Shown piece by piece: positions 1 to 9,532 of a DNA stretch of 64,000 nt (the stretch's first letter is position 1; every line of letters begins with the position of its first letter). The translations under genes were made by a program, and so were the position numbers. A model generated the notes under the pieces. It searched no databases. It had not been told where the DNA came from and worked only from the letters and a program-made list of their open reading frames with translations. Source of the stretch: Calendula officinalis (Eukaryota > Streptophyta > Magnoliopsida > Asterales > Asteraceae); the NCBI GenBank assembly GCA_963853835.1, contig OY970821.1, positions 52,658,640 through 52,722,639 on the forward strand. The letters run 5' to 3'.

Positions 1-893
1 TGCAAGCATGCACGTCGGGATCAAGATCACGCAAATGTCGGGACCATATGGCCTTGTCCATGGTCTCGGGTTCGAACTAGGGACCGAAACAATTAGGAAA
101 ACAAGTACAAGAGTTTAGTATCATACCTTGGGATCGAGATCAAGAAGAAAACGAGCAAAAATCGAATTAGGTTGTGGATTTGCTTATGCTTGGACGAACT
201 AGGGTTCGGGATCGGTTTGAGGCTACCCTTGGCCGAATTCAACAAAGAAAAATATGGGGTTATAAATGTGTTTTATAGGGGAAAAATTAGGGTTTCAAGG
301 AGGACTTTGAGTAGGAGTATAACTCTTTTAAACTCAAGATAAAGATAAAAATCAAAGAGGGATAGAGATAACACTTAAAAATGAGATGATAACCACACCA
401 CCATGGTGTGGTTTGGACGAAATTATGACCCAAGGGTGAAGTGGTTCGGCTACTTGATGGTCGGGACAACAATTGATGTGTCGGTTCGGAATAAAACTCG
501 TTACGAGTCACATTTTGTTAATTATTTTGATTTATTGATTAAATATTACTTAAATATCATTATTATAAATTTTTTTGAGAAATGAAGTCACCACAAATGA
601 AATGAAATGTTGTGTTGACTAAAATAGTCAAGCACTGATGTACGGGGAAATATTAAATGTTTGGTGAACTAGTCATGTGATTGGATGCCAAAAGTAGAAA
701 TGAAACGAAATGAGGAAAGTTTCTAAATATAGAAACTTTCTAAATACTAAAATGATAGGAAATGAGAAAAGTTTCTAAATATAGAAACTTTCTAAAATTA
801 GAAATGATACGAAATGAGGAAGTTTCTAATAATAGAAACTTTCTAAGTAAGAAATGAAACAGAGTAACAAACCCAAAATGTCGAGTTGTCACA
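1..893 (-). repeat. 3' LTR of gypsy element D, running off the left edge
   Basis: On the minus strand the LTR begins at 893 with TGTGACAACTCG, directly after a purine tract (AGGGGAGAA, reverse of 894-902) and the usual Ty3-gypsy pre-LTR sequence with AAATTTCGGGATGAAATTT. A TATA-like CTATAAAA lies on the minus strand near 271-278. The other LTR end is not seen, so the LTR is at least 893 bp. A diverged copy of its first part sits at 5812-5995. No gene is supported in this stretch; the short open frames here look like chance. Confidence 0.6.
700..860. repeat. Tandem inverted repeats at the start of LTR D
   Basis: Three tandem units of roughly 50 bp each contain a near-perfect hairpin of the form GAAAGTTTCTA-loop-TAGAAACTTTC. 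They occupy the first 200 bp (minus sense) of LTR D and recur, with changes, at 5830-5950. The location suggests the U3 part of the LTR. Function unknown. Confidence 0.7.
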
Positions 894-894
894 T

Positions 895-1819
895 TCTCCC
901 CTGGTTGAAGAAATTTCATCCCGAAATTTAAAACAAGGAACCAACAGGAGTGACAATGAGAAATAGATGTGGATGATAGGCAGTACTCATGTTGAGGCGA
1001 ATACCGAGAAAGTTTTGCAACGACTGCCAAAAACGAGAAGTGAAACGAATGAGACGATTAGATATGATCGATATTGGCACTCCATGCCGGGATACGACTT
1101 CCTTCAAGTAGATTCTTGTCAGCTTCTCCGTTTAATCAGTTTCCTTGATCGGGATAATATGCACTGATTTGGTCAAACGATCAGCAATTACCCAAATCGC
1201 ATCATGACCACTAGACGTTCAAGGTAACTTGGTTACGAAATCCATTGAGATTTGTTCCTATTTCCATTCAGGGATCTCTGGTTGTTGTAGAAGACTAGAC
1301 GGTTTTTGATTTTCAGCTTTCACTTGTGAGCACGTTAGACATTTGTTGACGTAGACTGCAATCTCTTTATCCATGTTAGGCCACCAATAAATTTCCTTGA
1401 TATCCATGTACATCTTACGAGCACCGGGATGAGTCGAATAGTTGGACTTGTGAGCTTCATTTAAGATGATATCGCGAACTCTTCCATGATTAGGGACCCA
1501 TATACGATCCATAAATTATAGGGTTTCATCCACCTTTGCTTTTAGTTGCTTCTCCATACTACGTAGAGCTTCAGTCTTCATGCTCTCTCTCTTCAAGGCT
1601 TCATTTTGGAATTTATGAATTTGGGAGGATAGAATAGACAGAATGGAAACTGGAAGGACTTGAATACGACGAGGTTTGGGTTGCTCTTTCCGACTTAAGG
1701 TATCAGCTAAGACGTTAGCTTTACCAGGATGATACTTGATCTCACATTCGTAATCACTTATCAACTCTACCCATCTGCGATGTCTTATGTTGAGCTCCTT
1801 TTGATAGAATAAATGTTGC
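895..1819 (-). pseudogene. Ty3-gypsy pol fragment: RNase H end and integrase, element D
   Basis: Minus-strand translation from 1819 gives the end of RNase H (ELNIRHRRWVELISDYECE, then YHPGKANVLADTLSRKE). After an in-frame stop near 1515 comes the integrase H2C2 zinc-binding segment (THPGARKMYMDIKEIYWWP, CLTCSQVK). Below 1258 a decayed integrase core is still readable in pieces (IYLKEVVSRHGVPIS, LNMSTAYHP) but is broken by stops. It then jumps straight to the pre-LTR sequence, so the C-terminal part of integrase is deleted. The RNase H and H2C2 style is that of plant chromovirus-like gypsy elements. The reading frame is cut at 1819 by the TGTAACATCGC end of LTR E. RT, protease and gag of this element are not seen. 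Clearly inactive. Confidence 0.85.
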
Positions 1820-2108
1820 TGTAACATCGCAAAATTTTGAGGAAATTAAAAAAAAAAATTAATAATAAAAAGTATTAATTTCCTCCAAGTACAAGTAACT
1901 CAAAGGTCCATCTCATTAAAAATAAATTAAACCGTCTCATGATTTTAGATGCGGAATAATAAGTATGTTTTTAAAAATATGTTTGACACAAACATTAAAT
2001 CCAAATCCAAAATAAAATCGAACCGTCTAACTACCAATTATCCATTTTTAATTTAAATATGACGATTAAATTAATATTATTTAATTATTAAAATATCAAG
2101 GCGTCACA
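1820..2108 (-). repeat. Short LTR of a second gypsy-like element (E) inserted in D pol
   Basis: This 289-bp block begins TGTAAC and ends GTCACA, that is TG...CA with matching ends. It interrupts the D pol frame at 1819/1820. On the minus strand it is preceded (2109-2160) by sequence typical of the 3' end of a gypsy element: CTTCGGGGACGAAG, then CAAGTGGAGTTGAGT, then TGTGACGCC. I therefore read it as a 3' LTR in minus orientation. No target duplication could be paired with confidence. Confidence 0.5.
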
Positions 2109-5100
2109 ACTCAACTCCACTTGAAATAGACTTCGTCCCCGAAGTAATCGCTCGGAAGAAGCTCAGGGTAACGATCTCGTACCTAAATCTCAGGCTCGTC
2201 GTCGACACACATCCTCAATAAAAGAAAAAAGTTAAGGTTATGAATAAAAGAAACTCGTCAGGTTGTTCTACTTAACCAGAATAAACTCCGGCTCTCGCAA
2301 CTGCTCTTACAAATCTTCCGTCATTAACGGCGAAAAAATATAAGACTAAAAGAAAAAAAAATGTTCTCTAAGAGTCTCGGTTTGTCTCAAGAAGAGTGAC
2401 GACAACTATTACAAATAAATTCACGATACTTTGCTGAAGGCGTCTTCTTGCTCTCGTAGTCGGACATAGTTGTTGTTCCCAGCGGTTAACGTTGTTTTGA
2501 ATCTCCGATTCAACTCCATTTGGAGATTTGTTACGGTTTGGTTTGTGGCGGCATAGGATCTCGGTGTGATACCCGTTCGTCCAACGCGTGCTCAAAATCA
2601 CACTCGGCCCTCTCATGGCGATAAAATAAGTTTTTTTTTATTTTTTTTTATTTTTACTTTCCTGCACAGTTCCAACAAATTTTTACTTTTACGTTTTATC
2701 AACATATAAAATTTATTATTGGCAATCTCTACCAATAAGCATCTTCTCAAGGTCCTCTACTATATAGGACATTAGTTTGTTTTCAACATAGGAACAATTT
2801 AGTGGTTCACTCCACTATTAAACAATACCCAACAAGTACAAAATTCACATGAATGTAATTAGTCACACAAAAATCTCACAAAAATCTCAGGTAGTAGGCA
2901 ACTCATGCCTCTTACTCAAGCTGCATATACTCAAATGCACTCAACTCAAATCTCCACAACTTGTTTTTAACTCAACGCAAGCTTGTATCATCAATTTAAA
3001 CTCAAATCTCGTTTAATGACTTCTCACCAGTCCACATAATATATACATTTACTCGCTTTTACGATTTTTCACGTGTTCCAAATTACTAATTTATATTACT
3101 GGAACGAATCATTCTTCACTTAATTCGCGTTGTCGGTCTCTTGTTAGCTCGTATTTAAAAATTTTCCAATGACTCTTTTTAATATTGTACGTTCAACTGA
3201 TTTTAATGATACTCATCAACTCGTTTAATGATTTTTTCAATTAGCTCGTTCATAAATTTCTCACTCTGTTCTCATTTGATTGTCTCTTGATCAAATTGAC
3301 TACATGCCAACTCATTAATCTCTGTTTATTTTTAGTCTCAAGCGCCTCGATTTATTATTTTTTCTTTACTCAATTAATTGACTCGATAATTACTTACCTC
3401 ATTAATTCTTGTGTATTCACTTATTCTGTTAATTCCTATTCTCTATATAAAGTTTCCTCATTTGTTCATTTCAGTAAACCCTCTTGATTTAATAAATTTC
3501 TCAACAAGGTATACTTTTTGATGACATTCAGTTTAATAATTTAACTCGATGTTCCCCTTAATTTTAATTGGATATTTTTTTCATAAATAAGATTTTATCA
3601 TTTGGTTCATTTTAATAATTTATTCCTTTAACTTGATTTATTAGTTTCTTACAGTTCGGTAGTTTCTCAGTAATAATAAATTTTCCTCATAATTTATTAT
3701 GGCGATCTTCTCATTTGCACCATTACCCTCGATAAATAATTATTACTCAGTAACGTGTAATACTCAACACAATAATTTGGTTCAATAACTTTATCGACTC
3801 AATTTAATAGCTTTTCATAATCATGTTTTTTCTCGTTTAACTTGACTTGAATAAATTCTCATATTTTATTAATCTCTTTTAATCTAAATATATTCCCACA
3901 GGAATAATTTCTCGATCAAATCGCCACTCTTATAACTCTCTAACTAATTATATGGAAATATATGCTCATAACAATCATAAATAAACACATAACAAAATTT
4001 TCTCTTAATTTACTCTTTACAAACTTTATTTTTCACCTTTAGCTTGATTTATTAATCCCCATTAGCTCAATAATACGAATTCAATAACTCACATCTTTAT
4101 AACTATTCTCTATTCGAACTCTTAATATTGGTAGTTTTCCCTTTACCACAACTCAACTCCACTTGGAGAAAACTCGTCCCCGAGTTTGGAAGTGGCACTC
4201 AAAATCTCAGAGAACTCGTTACGAACACTCGATAGTTCGATTTGTTGATTCTCATTTTTAATTATATATTTTAAGGTTTTATTAAATTACTTGATAATCA
4301 AACTCTTATGCACATGTGTGAGTAGATTAACGTATACTCTTTACGCCCCTCTCACACCCCTACTCATTAAATTTTTATCACTTTATAAGAATTCATTGCT
4401 CATATTAGGTGTTAGGTTTCTCATTAGCATTCTCATGGATTCTCATACTCTTATTAGATTTCCTCAACCATAACTCGTTATTCTTTAATAATTTCATAAT
4501 AATTTCTCATTAATAATTATTCATTTTATGACTCCTCATAAATCAACTTATTACACATATTAGCACCACTATTTGTTATTTCACGGTACACATTCACGAT
4601 TATCTCTCGATCAAATCTGAGTATAAATCCTCATTTTGGTTGCTCATAGCATATTTGGTATTATCATTACCATATAACAGTTTTATAGGTAAATGAAATT
4701 CTCATTAAATTTGTAGCGAATAAACCTCGTAAATGTTCTTTTGTCAGTTAACTCATTAATTAACTCGTCTTGCGTTTCTCATCTCACCCAATTAGTGATG
4801 TGTCACTATTTATAGTTCTTATTGACTTTATAAATTTCATCTTTTGGTTAAATTAATAGTCCTCATTTATTTCATACATTCGATGTTTTTCCCATCAGTT
4901 ACGTAAATGTAAAATTAACTCCATAAATCTTCGCATAAAATTTCTCAATTCACAACTCTTTTTTACTCATTTTGCATTACCCCTCATGACATTAATTCGT
5001 TTACTCATAGTTTCTCCTTTACTCAAGTTAATGATTATTCATAATTAAAATCTCCCCATTTGATTCGTTTTAGATAATTGTCCAATTGTTCTTGCTTTAT

Positions 5101-5811
5101 AAATTTTATCGTAATTTCAATGACTTATCCTGTATACGAGTTAAATTATTCTGAATCATTCTTACTTAATTGTTATCTTAGATTTCTGACCAATTAATAT
5201 TACTAAATAAATCAATTTATCATTAGTGATTCTCACTCAGTTTGGTTTAATTTGTTTGGATAACTTCTTATCAAGTTAAATTAACGATCCTTTACTTATT
5301 ATTTATTATTTTATCATAAAACTCGATTTAGTGATGTTTTCATCCCATTTACTCATATATTTGAACTTAACATTTTTCTTATTTTCTCGTTTATGTTGCT
5401 TTTAATGGTTGCTCGATCATTCTCGAGGTATTAATATCTCAATTAAATCATTTAATGAATTCAACCCAGTTTGATTTATTAGTCCATCTCTTGACATGTT
5501 TTGATAACAGTCTATCAATTCGAGTTTGATGAATCTATTATTCAACTGGTTGCACTGTTTTCTCACGAATTTCTTTTAGTGATTTTATTATCTACTTATA
5601 TAATAATAGAGGGTTTTCATGATACTTAGATGCTTGACCAATGGTCTCCTTGAATCCTTTTCGAAACATAGGCATGAGTCCTGTGCGTATAATAAAAGGG
5701 GCGCTCTATTATCATCCGCACCTACTCTTGTCATTGTTTCGAGCCAGTTTAAAAAATTCAACGATCTCGCATCCTCCAATCATCCACATAACAAGTAGTT
5801 CACAGTAATAA
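2109..5811. other. Gene-free AT-rich stretch with E-type remnants
   Basis: No convincing gene is present. From about 2,900 to 5,580 the plus strand is T- and C-rich and recurrently shows words such as CTCATTAAT, AACTCGTTTAAT and TTTCTCA at irregular spacing, with few G. Short open frames here (for example 3287-3487 and 4291-4473) encode low-complexity peptides and are rejected as genes. At 5588-5811 there is a less skewed piece of unknown origin between this stretch and the D 5' LTR remnant. The whole block is probably decayed retrotransposon DNA. Confidence 0.5.
4140..4200 (-). repeat. Second copy of the element E 3' end
   Basis: Minus-strand sequence here (AACTCGGGGACGAGTTTTC, then CCAAGTGGAGTTGAGT, then TGTGGTAAAG) closely matches the pre-LTR sequence at 2109-2160, about 2.04 kb away in the same orientation. 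It marks a second LTR start at 4150. Either two related elements lie in tandem or one has been duplicated; the LTR body beyond it has not been delimited. Confidence 0.5.
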
Positions 5812-5995
5812 GCGTAGAAATAAAACGAAATGAGGAAAGTAGAAATGATAGGAAATGAGGAAAGTTTCTAAAAATAGAAACTTTCTAAAATTAGAAATGA
5901 TACGAAATGAGAAAGTTTCTAAAAACAGAAACTTTTTAAATATAGAAAGTAAGAAATGAAATAGAGTAACATACCCAAAATGTCGAGTTGCCACA
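5812..5995 (-). repeat. 5' LTR remnant of gypsy element D
   Basis: The block matches 697-893 almost throughout: the GAAATGAGGAAAGTTTCTA hairpin repeats, then GAAATGAAATAGAGTAAC and CAAAATGTCGAGTTG. On the minus strand it starts TGTGGCAACTCG at 5995. As the outer end of a minus-strand element this is the expected 5' LTR position. The remainder of the LTR towards lower coordinates cannot be recognised. Confidence 0.55.
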
Positions 5996-6723
5996 TCAAT
6001 CTTGTATTTGTTTTAGTCATTTCCCAATTGTATTGTATTATATTTAATGAAAATTGGTATTAGCTCCTATAAACCTAAAATAGATTTTTCCTCTCTTTGT
6101 TGATACCGGTTGGAAAATACATAATTTTTTTTCCGGATTTTGCTCGTTAATAGCATTGTGAATTATTGTTGTTAATTCTAAGTTTTGCAATCATATTTGT
6201 TTGTAAGGTTCAAGATAGTCATAGGCTTCTTGAGTTTATTCTCATTAGAGATGAAACTTGAAATAAATCTTACAAACATTTGTATATCATTGTGAAATTT
6301 GTTGATTATTAAAATATCAAAAATTACATTGGTTTGTAAGTGATTTTGATTTCCATTTTCTTCACCTCAAGGTAGCTTTGGCTTCTTGACATATGGTTTC
6401 AATTTGTGAGACTATTTGGAAATCAAATATTTTGGATTTATATTTCATAATATTGTCGTTGTTCTTAAACTATAAAGGATTTGTTTGAGATATGTTTTTT
6501 TATAAACTTTTAGTAGTTTTCATGTTATACCTATCAAGATTACTTTGGTTTCTTGTATATAGTCTCAAAATATGAGTTATTTGGAAATTATAAGATTTTT
6601 GAAATAAAAAGGTTTTGTTGTTTTAAGTTTTCAAGATAACTTGGTTACTTGAATTTTCTCAAATTTAGTAAAAGTTAAATTCTTCGGATTTTATATCTAT
6701 GGATTGCTTTGGCATCTGGAATT
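5996..6723. repeat. AT-rich region with diverged tandem repeats
   Basis: No gene is seen. At least five diverged copies of one unit occur at about 6211, 6368, 6535, 6632 and 6701. Each carries a form of CAAGATNACTTTGGCTTCTTG followed by an ATATRGTTTCAAATTTGTGAG-like stretch and often TATTTGGAAAT. Spacings are about 157, 167, 97 and 70 bp. The last copy runs up to the end of the AP-3 delta fragment. The nature of the repeat is unknown. Confidence 0.6.
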
Positions 6724-7512
6724 TTACTTACAAATTGTGAGACTTGGGAAAAATGTTGGTTTAAGGTTTATATTTCGATCAACATCACTTAATGATTCTT
6801 TTACAATCTCTTTGTTCTCTAACACAGCCAATAAGTGATTTGGTGCAACTAGTAAAAGCCCTTGTAATCCAAGATACCTAAGATTTAGACCCTTATCCAA
6901 TAAAAACTCGCCGGTCTTTGCAACAGCAAGCTTTACAGCAAATTCATACTCGTGAAAGCTACTTACAATCGTTCTTACACACTCAAACACCAAAGACTTT
7001 GCTTCACTTCGTTTCATATGATCACGAATAGGTTCAATAACCTTCTTTGCTAACTTAGGTTCTAACTTAGCAAGTTTAGCAAAGATCTTCAAAACCTTGA
7101 TCGACACCCAATTGTTCCTTGAATCTACTAGAATTCTATAGAATTCTAGTGCAAGAGGGAGGTACGATCTAGGCTCTTTACTAGCAAGCTCACAAATTAC
7201 ACCAACAGTAGCAGCAAGTATTTGAGAATTATCAGTACTTTCCAAATTCTCAACTAAGCGTTTGAAACAAACCCTAACAGCATCAGGATATTGACTAAAC
7301 ATCATCAATAAACACGCGATTGATTTCTTTCTAATGAAATTCTTATTAGAAGTCAACAGAGTGAATAAATTCGGTGTTAAATCATGCTCGAAATCCGGCA
7401 TGCAGATGACGGAAAGGCACTCTAATGCGAGACTTACCTCGTGTTGGTTGGTCGAAGAAAGGCCTTCCCGGCGTGCAGATGATGGACCACCGCTACCATC
7501 GAAAGAGAGCAT
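6724..7512 (-). pseudogene. AP-3 complex subunit delta fragment, fused to gypsy gag
   Basis: The 262-residue minus-strand frame is, from about residue 20 to 250, a clear match to the N-terminal adaptin region (HEAT-like helices) of plant AP-3 delta. Recognisable blocks include STNQHEVSLALECLSV, YPDAVRVCFKRLVENLES, PRSYLPLALEFYRILVDS, NNWVSIKVLKIFAKLAKLEP and VLENKEIVKESLSDVD. AP-3 delta is the large subunit of the AP-3 coat that sorts membrane proteins to the vacuole. The full protein is near 1,000 residues; this piece lacks roughly the first 100 and all of the rest. The first about 20 residues (KIDMLSFDGS just upstream, GGPSSARREG) are not AP-3 but a gypsy gag start, and the end (LKPTFFPSLTICK) is unrelated. 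No stop or frameshift occurs within the AP-3 part, so the capture may be fairly recent. I expect no AP-3 function. Confidence 0.85.
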
Positions 7513-7902
7513 ATCGATTTTTCTGGTTCGATATTCAAAAATGAAATCCAGCGGCGTTTAGCGTTTACCACTTGGATCAGATCGGCCGGAGATGAACAGT
7601 GGTGGTGGTGTTGGTACGGCTCCCTTGTTTCTTGCGAGGGGTTCGCCGGAAGGGGTGAGCACTCCGGAATTGGGAGTATCCATTCCTCCTCTTCCCGTTG
7701 GTTTCGAGTGAGCATTCAATTCCAACAGCTTATTCATTGCCGATGAAAGCTAATCCATCTTAAGCTTCTCATAATCGAGATCTGTGCCCTGATTCTGAAT
7801 TTGAGTGCTCATAGCTTGCAATTGATCTTGCATAAGACCCGATTTTTCTTCCACAACCTCAATTGTTTTGCGAGCAGTCGTGTCCTGGTTTGTAGCTCCC
7901 AT
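7513..7902 (-). pseudogene. Gypsy gag N-terminal fragment, element F
   Basis: From an ATG at 7902, directly after a primer-binding site and LTR, the minus strand reads MGATNQDTTARKTIEVVEEK, then SGLMQDQLQAMSTQIQNQG. This is an N-terminal coiled-coil-like start of the kind seen in gypsy Gag proteins. There is an in-frame TAG after EKLKMD and an in-frame TAA near 7558. The same frame then continues through FEYRTRKIDMLSFDGS, a typical entry to the gypsy Gag core, and passes without a gap into the AP-3 delta fragment. Context (LTR, primer site, gag) is element-like, so the host piece is inside the element, not beside it. Inactive. Confidence 0.65.
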
Positions 7903-7911
7903 GATGTGTGC

Positions 7912-7923
7912 GCTCTGTTACCA
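7912..7923 (-). other. Primer-binding site of element F
   Basis: The minus strand reads TGGTAACAGAGC two bases after the LTR end. It resembles the TGGTATCAGAGC site complementary to the 3' end of initiator Met tRNA. It supports the LTR boundary and the minus orientation of F. Confidence 0.65.
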
Positions 7924-7925
7924 AT

Positions 7926-8301
7926 TGATAGGAACTTGCTTCTTATCTTGGAAATAATACAGAAAACTCATTGTAACCGTGATTGCCTTTCAATTCGAAA
8001 GAAAGGATTTCTCCCAAAAGTGTAAACTTTTAATTCATATTTTTCATAGATAATGGGACCTTCCAAAGGAAAGGGTTTAAATACACAAAAGGGCGGGAAA
8101 GGACAATTGCCTCCACTAACTGGCAGTAAAGAATAAAAGTTAGTGCTCCCACCATAACAAGAAAAAAGGAAATAAACATAAAGACAAATAAAGACAACGA
8201 AGGATAATTAATTTAGGACTACTTAATTGATGATATTAGTCACTCCTCCTTGTTTTCCTTTGTTCCTCCTTTGGTAGACTAGCCCCGGTTTGGGCTTATC
8301 A
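7926..8301 (-). repeat. 5' LTR of gypsy element F
   Basis: This 376-bp block has ends TGATA and TATCA and is followed on the minus strand by a primer site and gag. A TATTTAAA promoter-like box lies on the minus strand at 8076-8083, about 150 bp before the LTR end. The partner 3' LTR was not found in the window, so F is truncated on its 3' side, somewhere between the AP-3 fragment and element D. Confidence 0.65.
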
Positions 8302-8458
8302 CCAAACCACCTTCGTCATATGTGAGGAGATGGTGTGTTCGGCTCGAATGATGGACGTTCGAATCCCCTAACACCGTCGTTTTCTACTTATATCCTGGCT
8401 ACACATCATAACACAAGGCGTCTTTGTAGAAACCTAAAATTAAAGGTTAGATGGCGAC
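8302..8458. other. Pre-insertion DNA left of the Tat element
   Basis: About 160 bp between LTR F and the Tat insertion. No gene is seen. It contains GTTCGAATCCCC (8379-8396 region), which looks like a tRNA B-box, but no arm pairs properly. Confidence 0.4.
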
Positions 8459-8463
8459 ATTTA
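8459..8463. repeat. Target-site duplication (left) of the Tat element
   Basis: ATTTA directly before the TGATAAC start of the 5' LTR. The same five bases follow the 3' LTR at 63153-63157. Confidence 0.8.
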
Positions 8464-9442
8464 TGATAACATATGTCTACAAAATAGAATATAGTGACAT
8501 ATTACCATAACTACAAGACTAGTAAAAGAGCATGCCCACTTCATACCACTTGATATAAGGAGGTAACATATCCAATTAAATGTCTACAAAAATTCTTCTA
8601 GATCCTAGCTTGAAGATAAATACGAACAAGAATATTAATAGGACATCATGAGATTCCCTCTAACTAAATTATATTCCTTTTGTCCCATGTCAACATGAAG
8701 TCTTATGTGCAAGGGTAAGTTACATATGGTTATAAATAGGGATGAGAGGAAACGAGCAAAAGGAAGACAAGGAAAATGGTCCTTAGTCCAATAACTCTCT
8801 TTGTATATTAACAACTTTAATATATGAACAAAGAGAATCACAGATAAACAAACATGATATTTGCTAGAAAAAGCAATCCTACACAATTCACAATTTTCCT
8901 TCAAAAAAGTCAATATAATCTCCTTCGTAAAAGTGACCTAAAACTTCATATATGATATGGAGTTAGTCGTGGGGAATCACCACCCGATAAATTATCATTA
9001 ACTTTTTATTATCTAGTATGTTAGTTATTTCTTATGTAAAAAAAAAAAAAAGAAGCCCGAATGCTTAAGCTCAATATCATATGGGTTGTGTAGCCGTTAC
9101 CCGAATTCGCGCAAGTGTGTCCACACCCCCCAAACTTACTTGACGAGGTTCGAGGGGGGCCTGGAACCGAAAAAGACCTGGTTCCACACATATGAGACAG
9201 GCAGAAGGTATGGGACGACAAGTTCACCATGGTAAAAAAAAAATTAATAAGACGGGAGCTCTAAAATCAAGAGTTGGTATTCCTTCCTTAAACCAACCCC
9301 TCGGGCTGCTACGAAAAACACCATCGGATTTCAAAGTAGCACGATCCCCCTGAAATGATGACAATGTTCAGAAGCCCTCTTATGAGGTCAAGTCATAACG
9401 ACTTACACCAGTAAGAGGAATCTGTTATTTTACGCTTCATCA
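8464..9442 (+). repeat. Tat element 5' LTR
   Basis: The 979-bp LTR carries a TATAAATA box at 8731-8738. It matches the 3' LTR over 8464-9039 and again over about 9348-9442. The part between (9040-9347) is absent from the 3' copy. Minus-strand open frames here (8635-8913, 9021-9230) have no protein-like features and are ignored. Confidence 0.85.
9040..9347. repeat. 300-bp block present only in the 5' LTR, A-run at each side
   Basis: The block starts with a run of about 13 A, contains another A-run near 9235, and is GC-richer than the rest of the LTR. On the minus strand it ends in a long T run and includes GGTTCCAGGCCCC, a weak tRNA B-box-like word. It could be a SINE insertion or simply LTR sequence deleted from the 3' copy. 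The data do not decide. Confidence 0.35.
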
Positions 9443-9463
9443 ATTGGTAACATCCGTGAGACC
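9443..9463 (+). other. Putative primer-binding site of the Tat element
   Basis: ATTGGTAACATCCGTGAGAC follows the LTR end. Position is right for a primer site; I cannot assign the tRNA with confidence. The first part, TTGGTAAC, resembles the initiator-Met type but the rest does not. Confidence 0.35.
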
Positions 9464-9532
9464 GAAATTTCTCAAAAATAAACTAAAAATAGCCCGGAAA
9501 CGCTACCGACTAGCAAGAACGAGCACGTAGCT

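Noticed and set aside
2368..2616. Minus-strand 82-residue frame in the E region
   Set aside because: No domain, no start context, and it lies in decayed repeat DNA; composition does not look coding.
7434..7715. Minus-strand 93-residue frame with a His-rich stretch
   Set aside because: It overlaps the gag/AP-3 frame in another phase; the gag frame carries the recognisable protein sequence.
8379..8400. GTTCGAATCCCC as part of a tRNA gene
   Set aside because: The T-arm stem around it does not pair (C-C and A-C mismatches), and no acceptor or anticodon arm could be built.
8635..8913. Minus-strand frame in the Tat 5' LTR, similar one at 62646-62960
   Set aside because: Both are the same place in two LTR copies, so similarity is explained by the repeat; no protein features.
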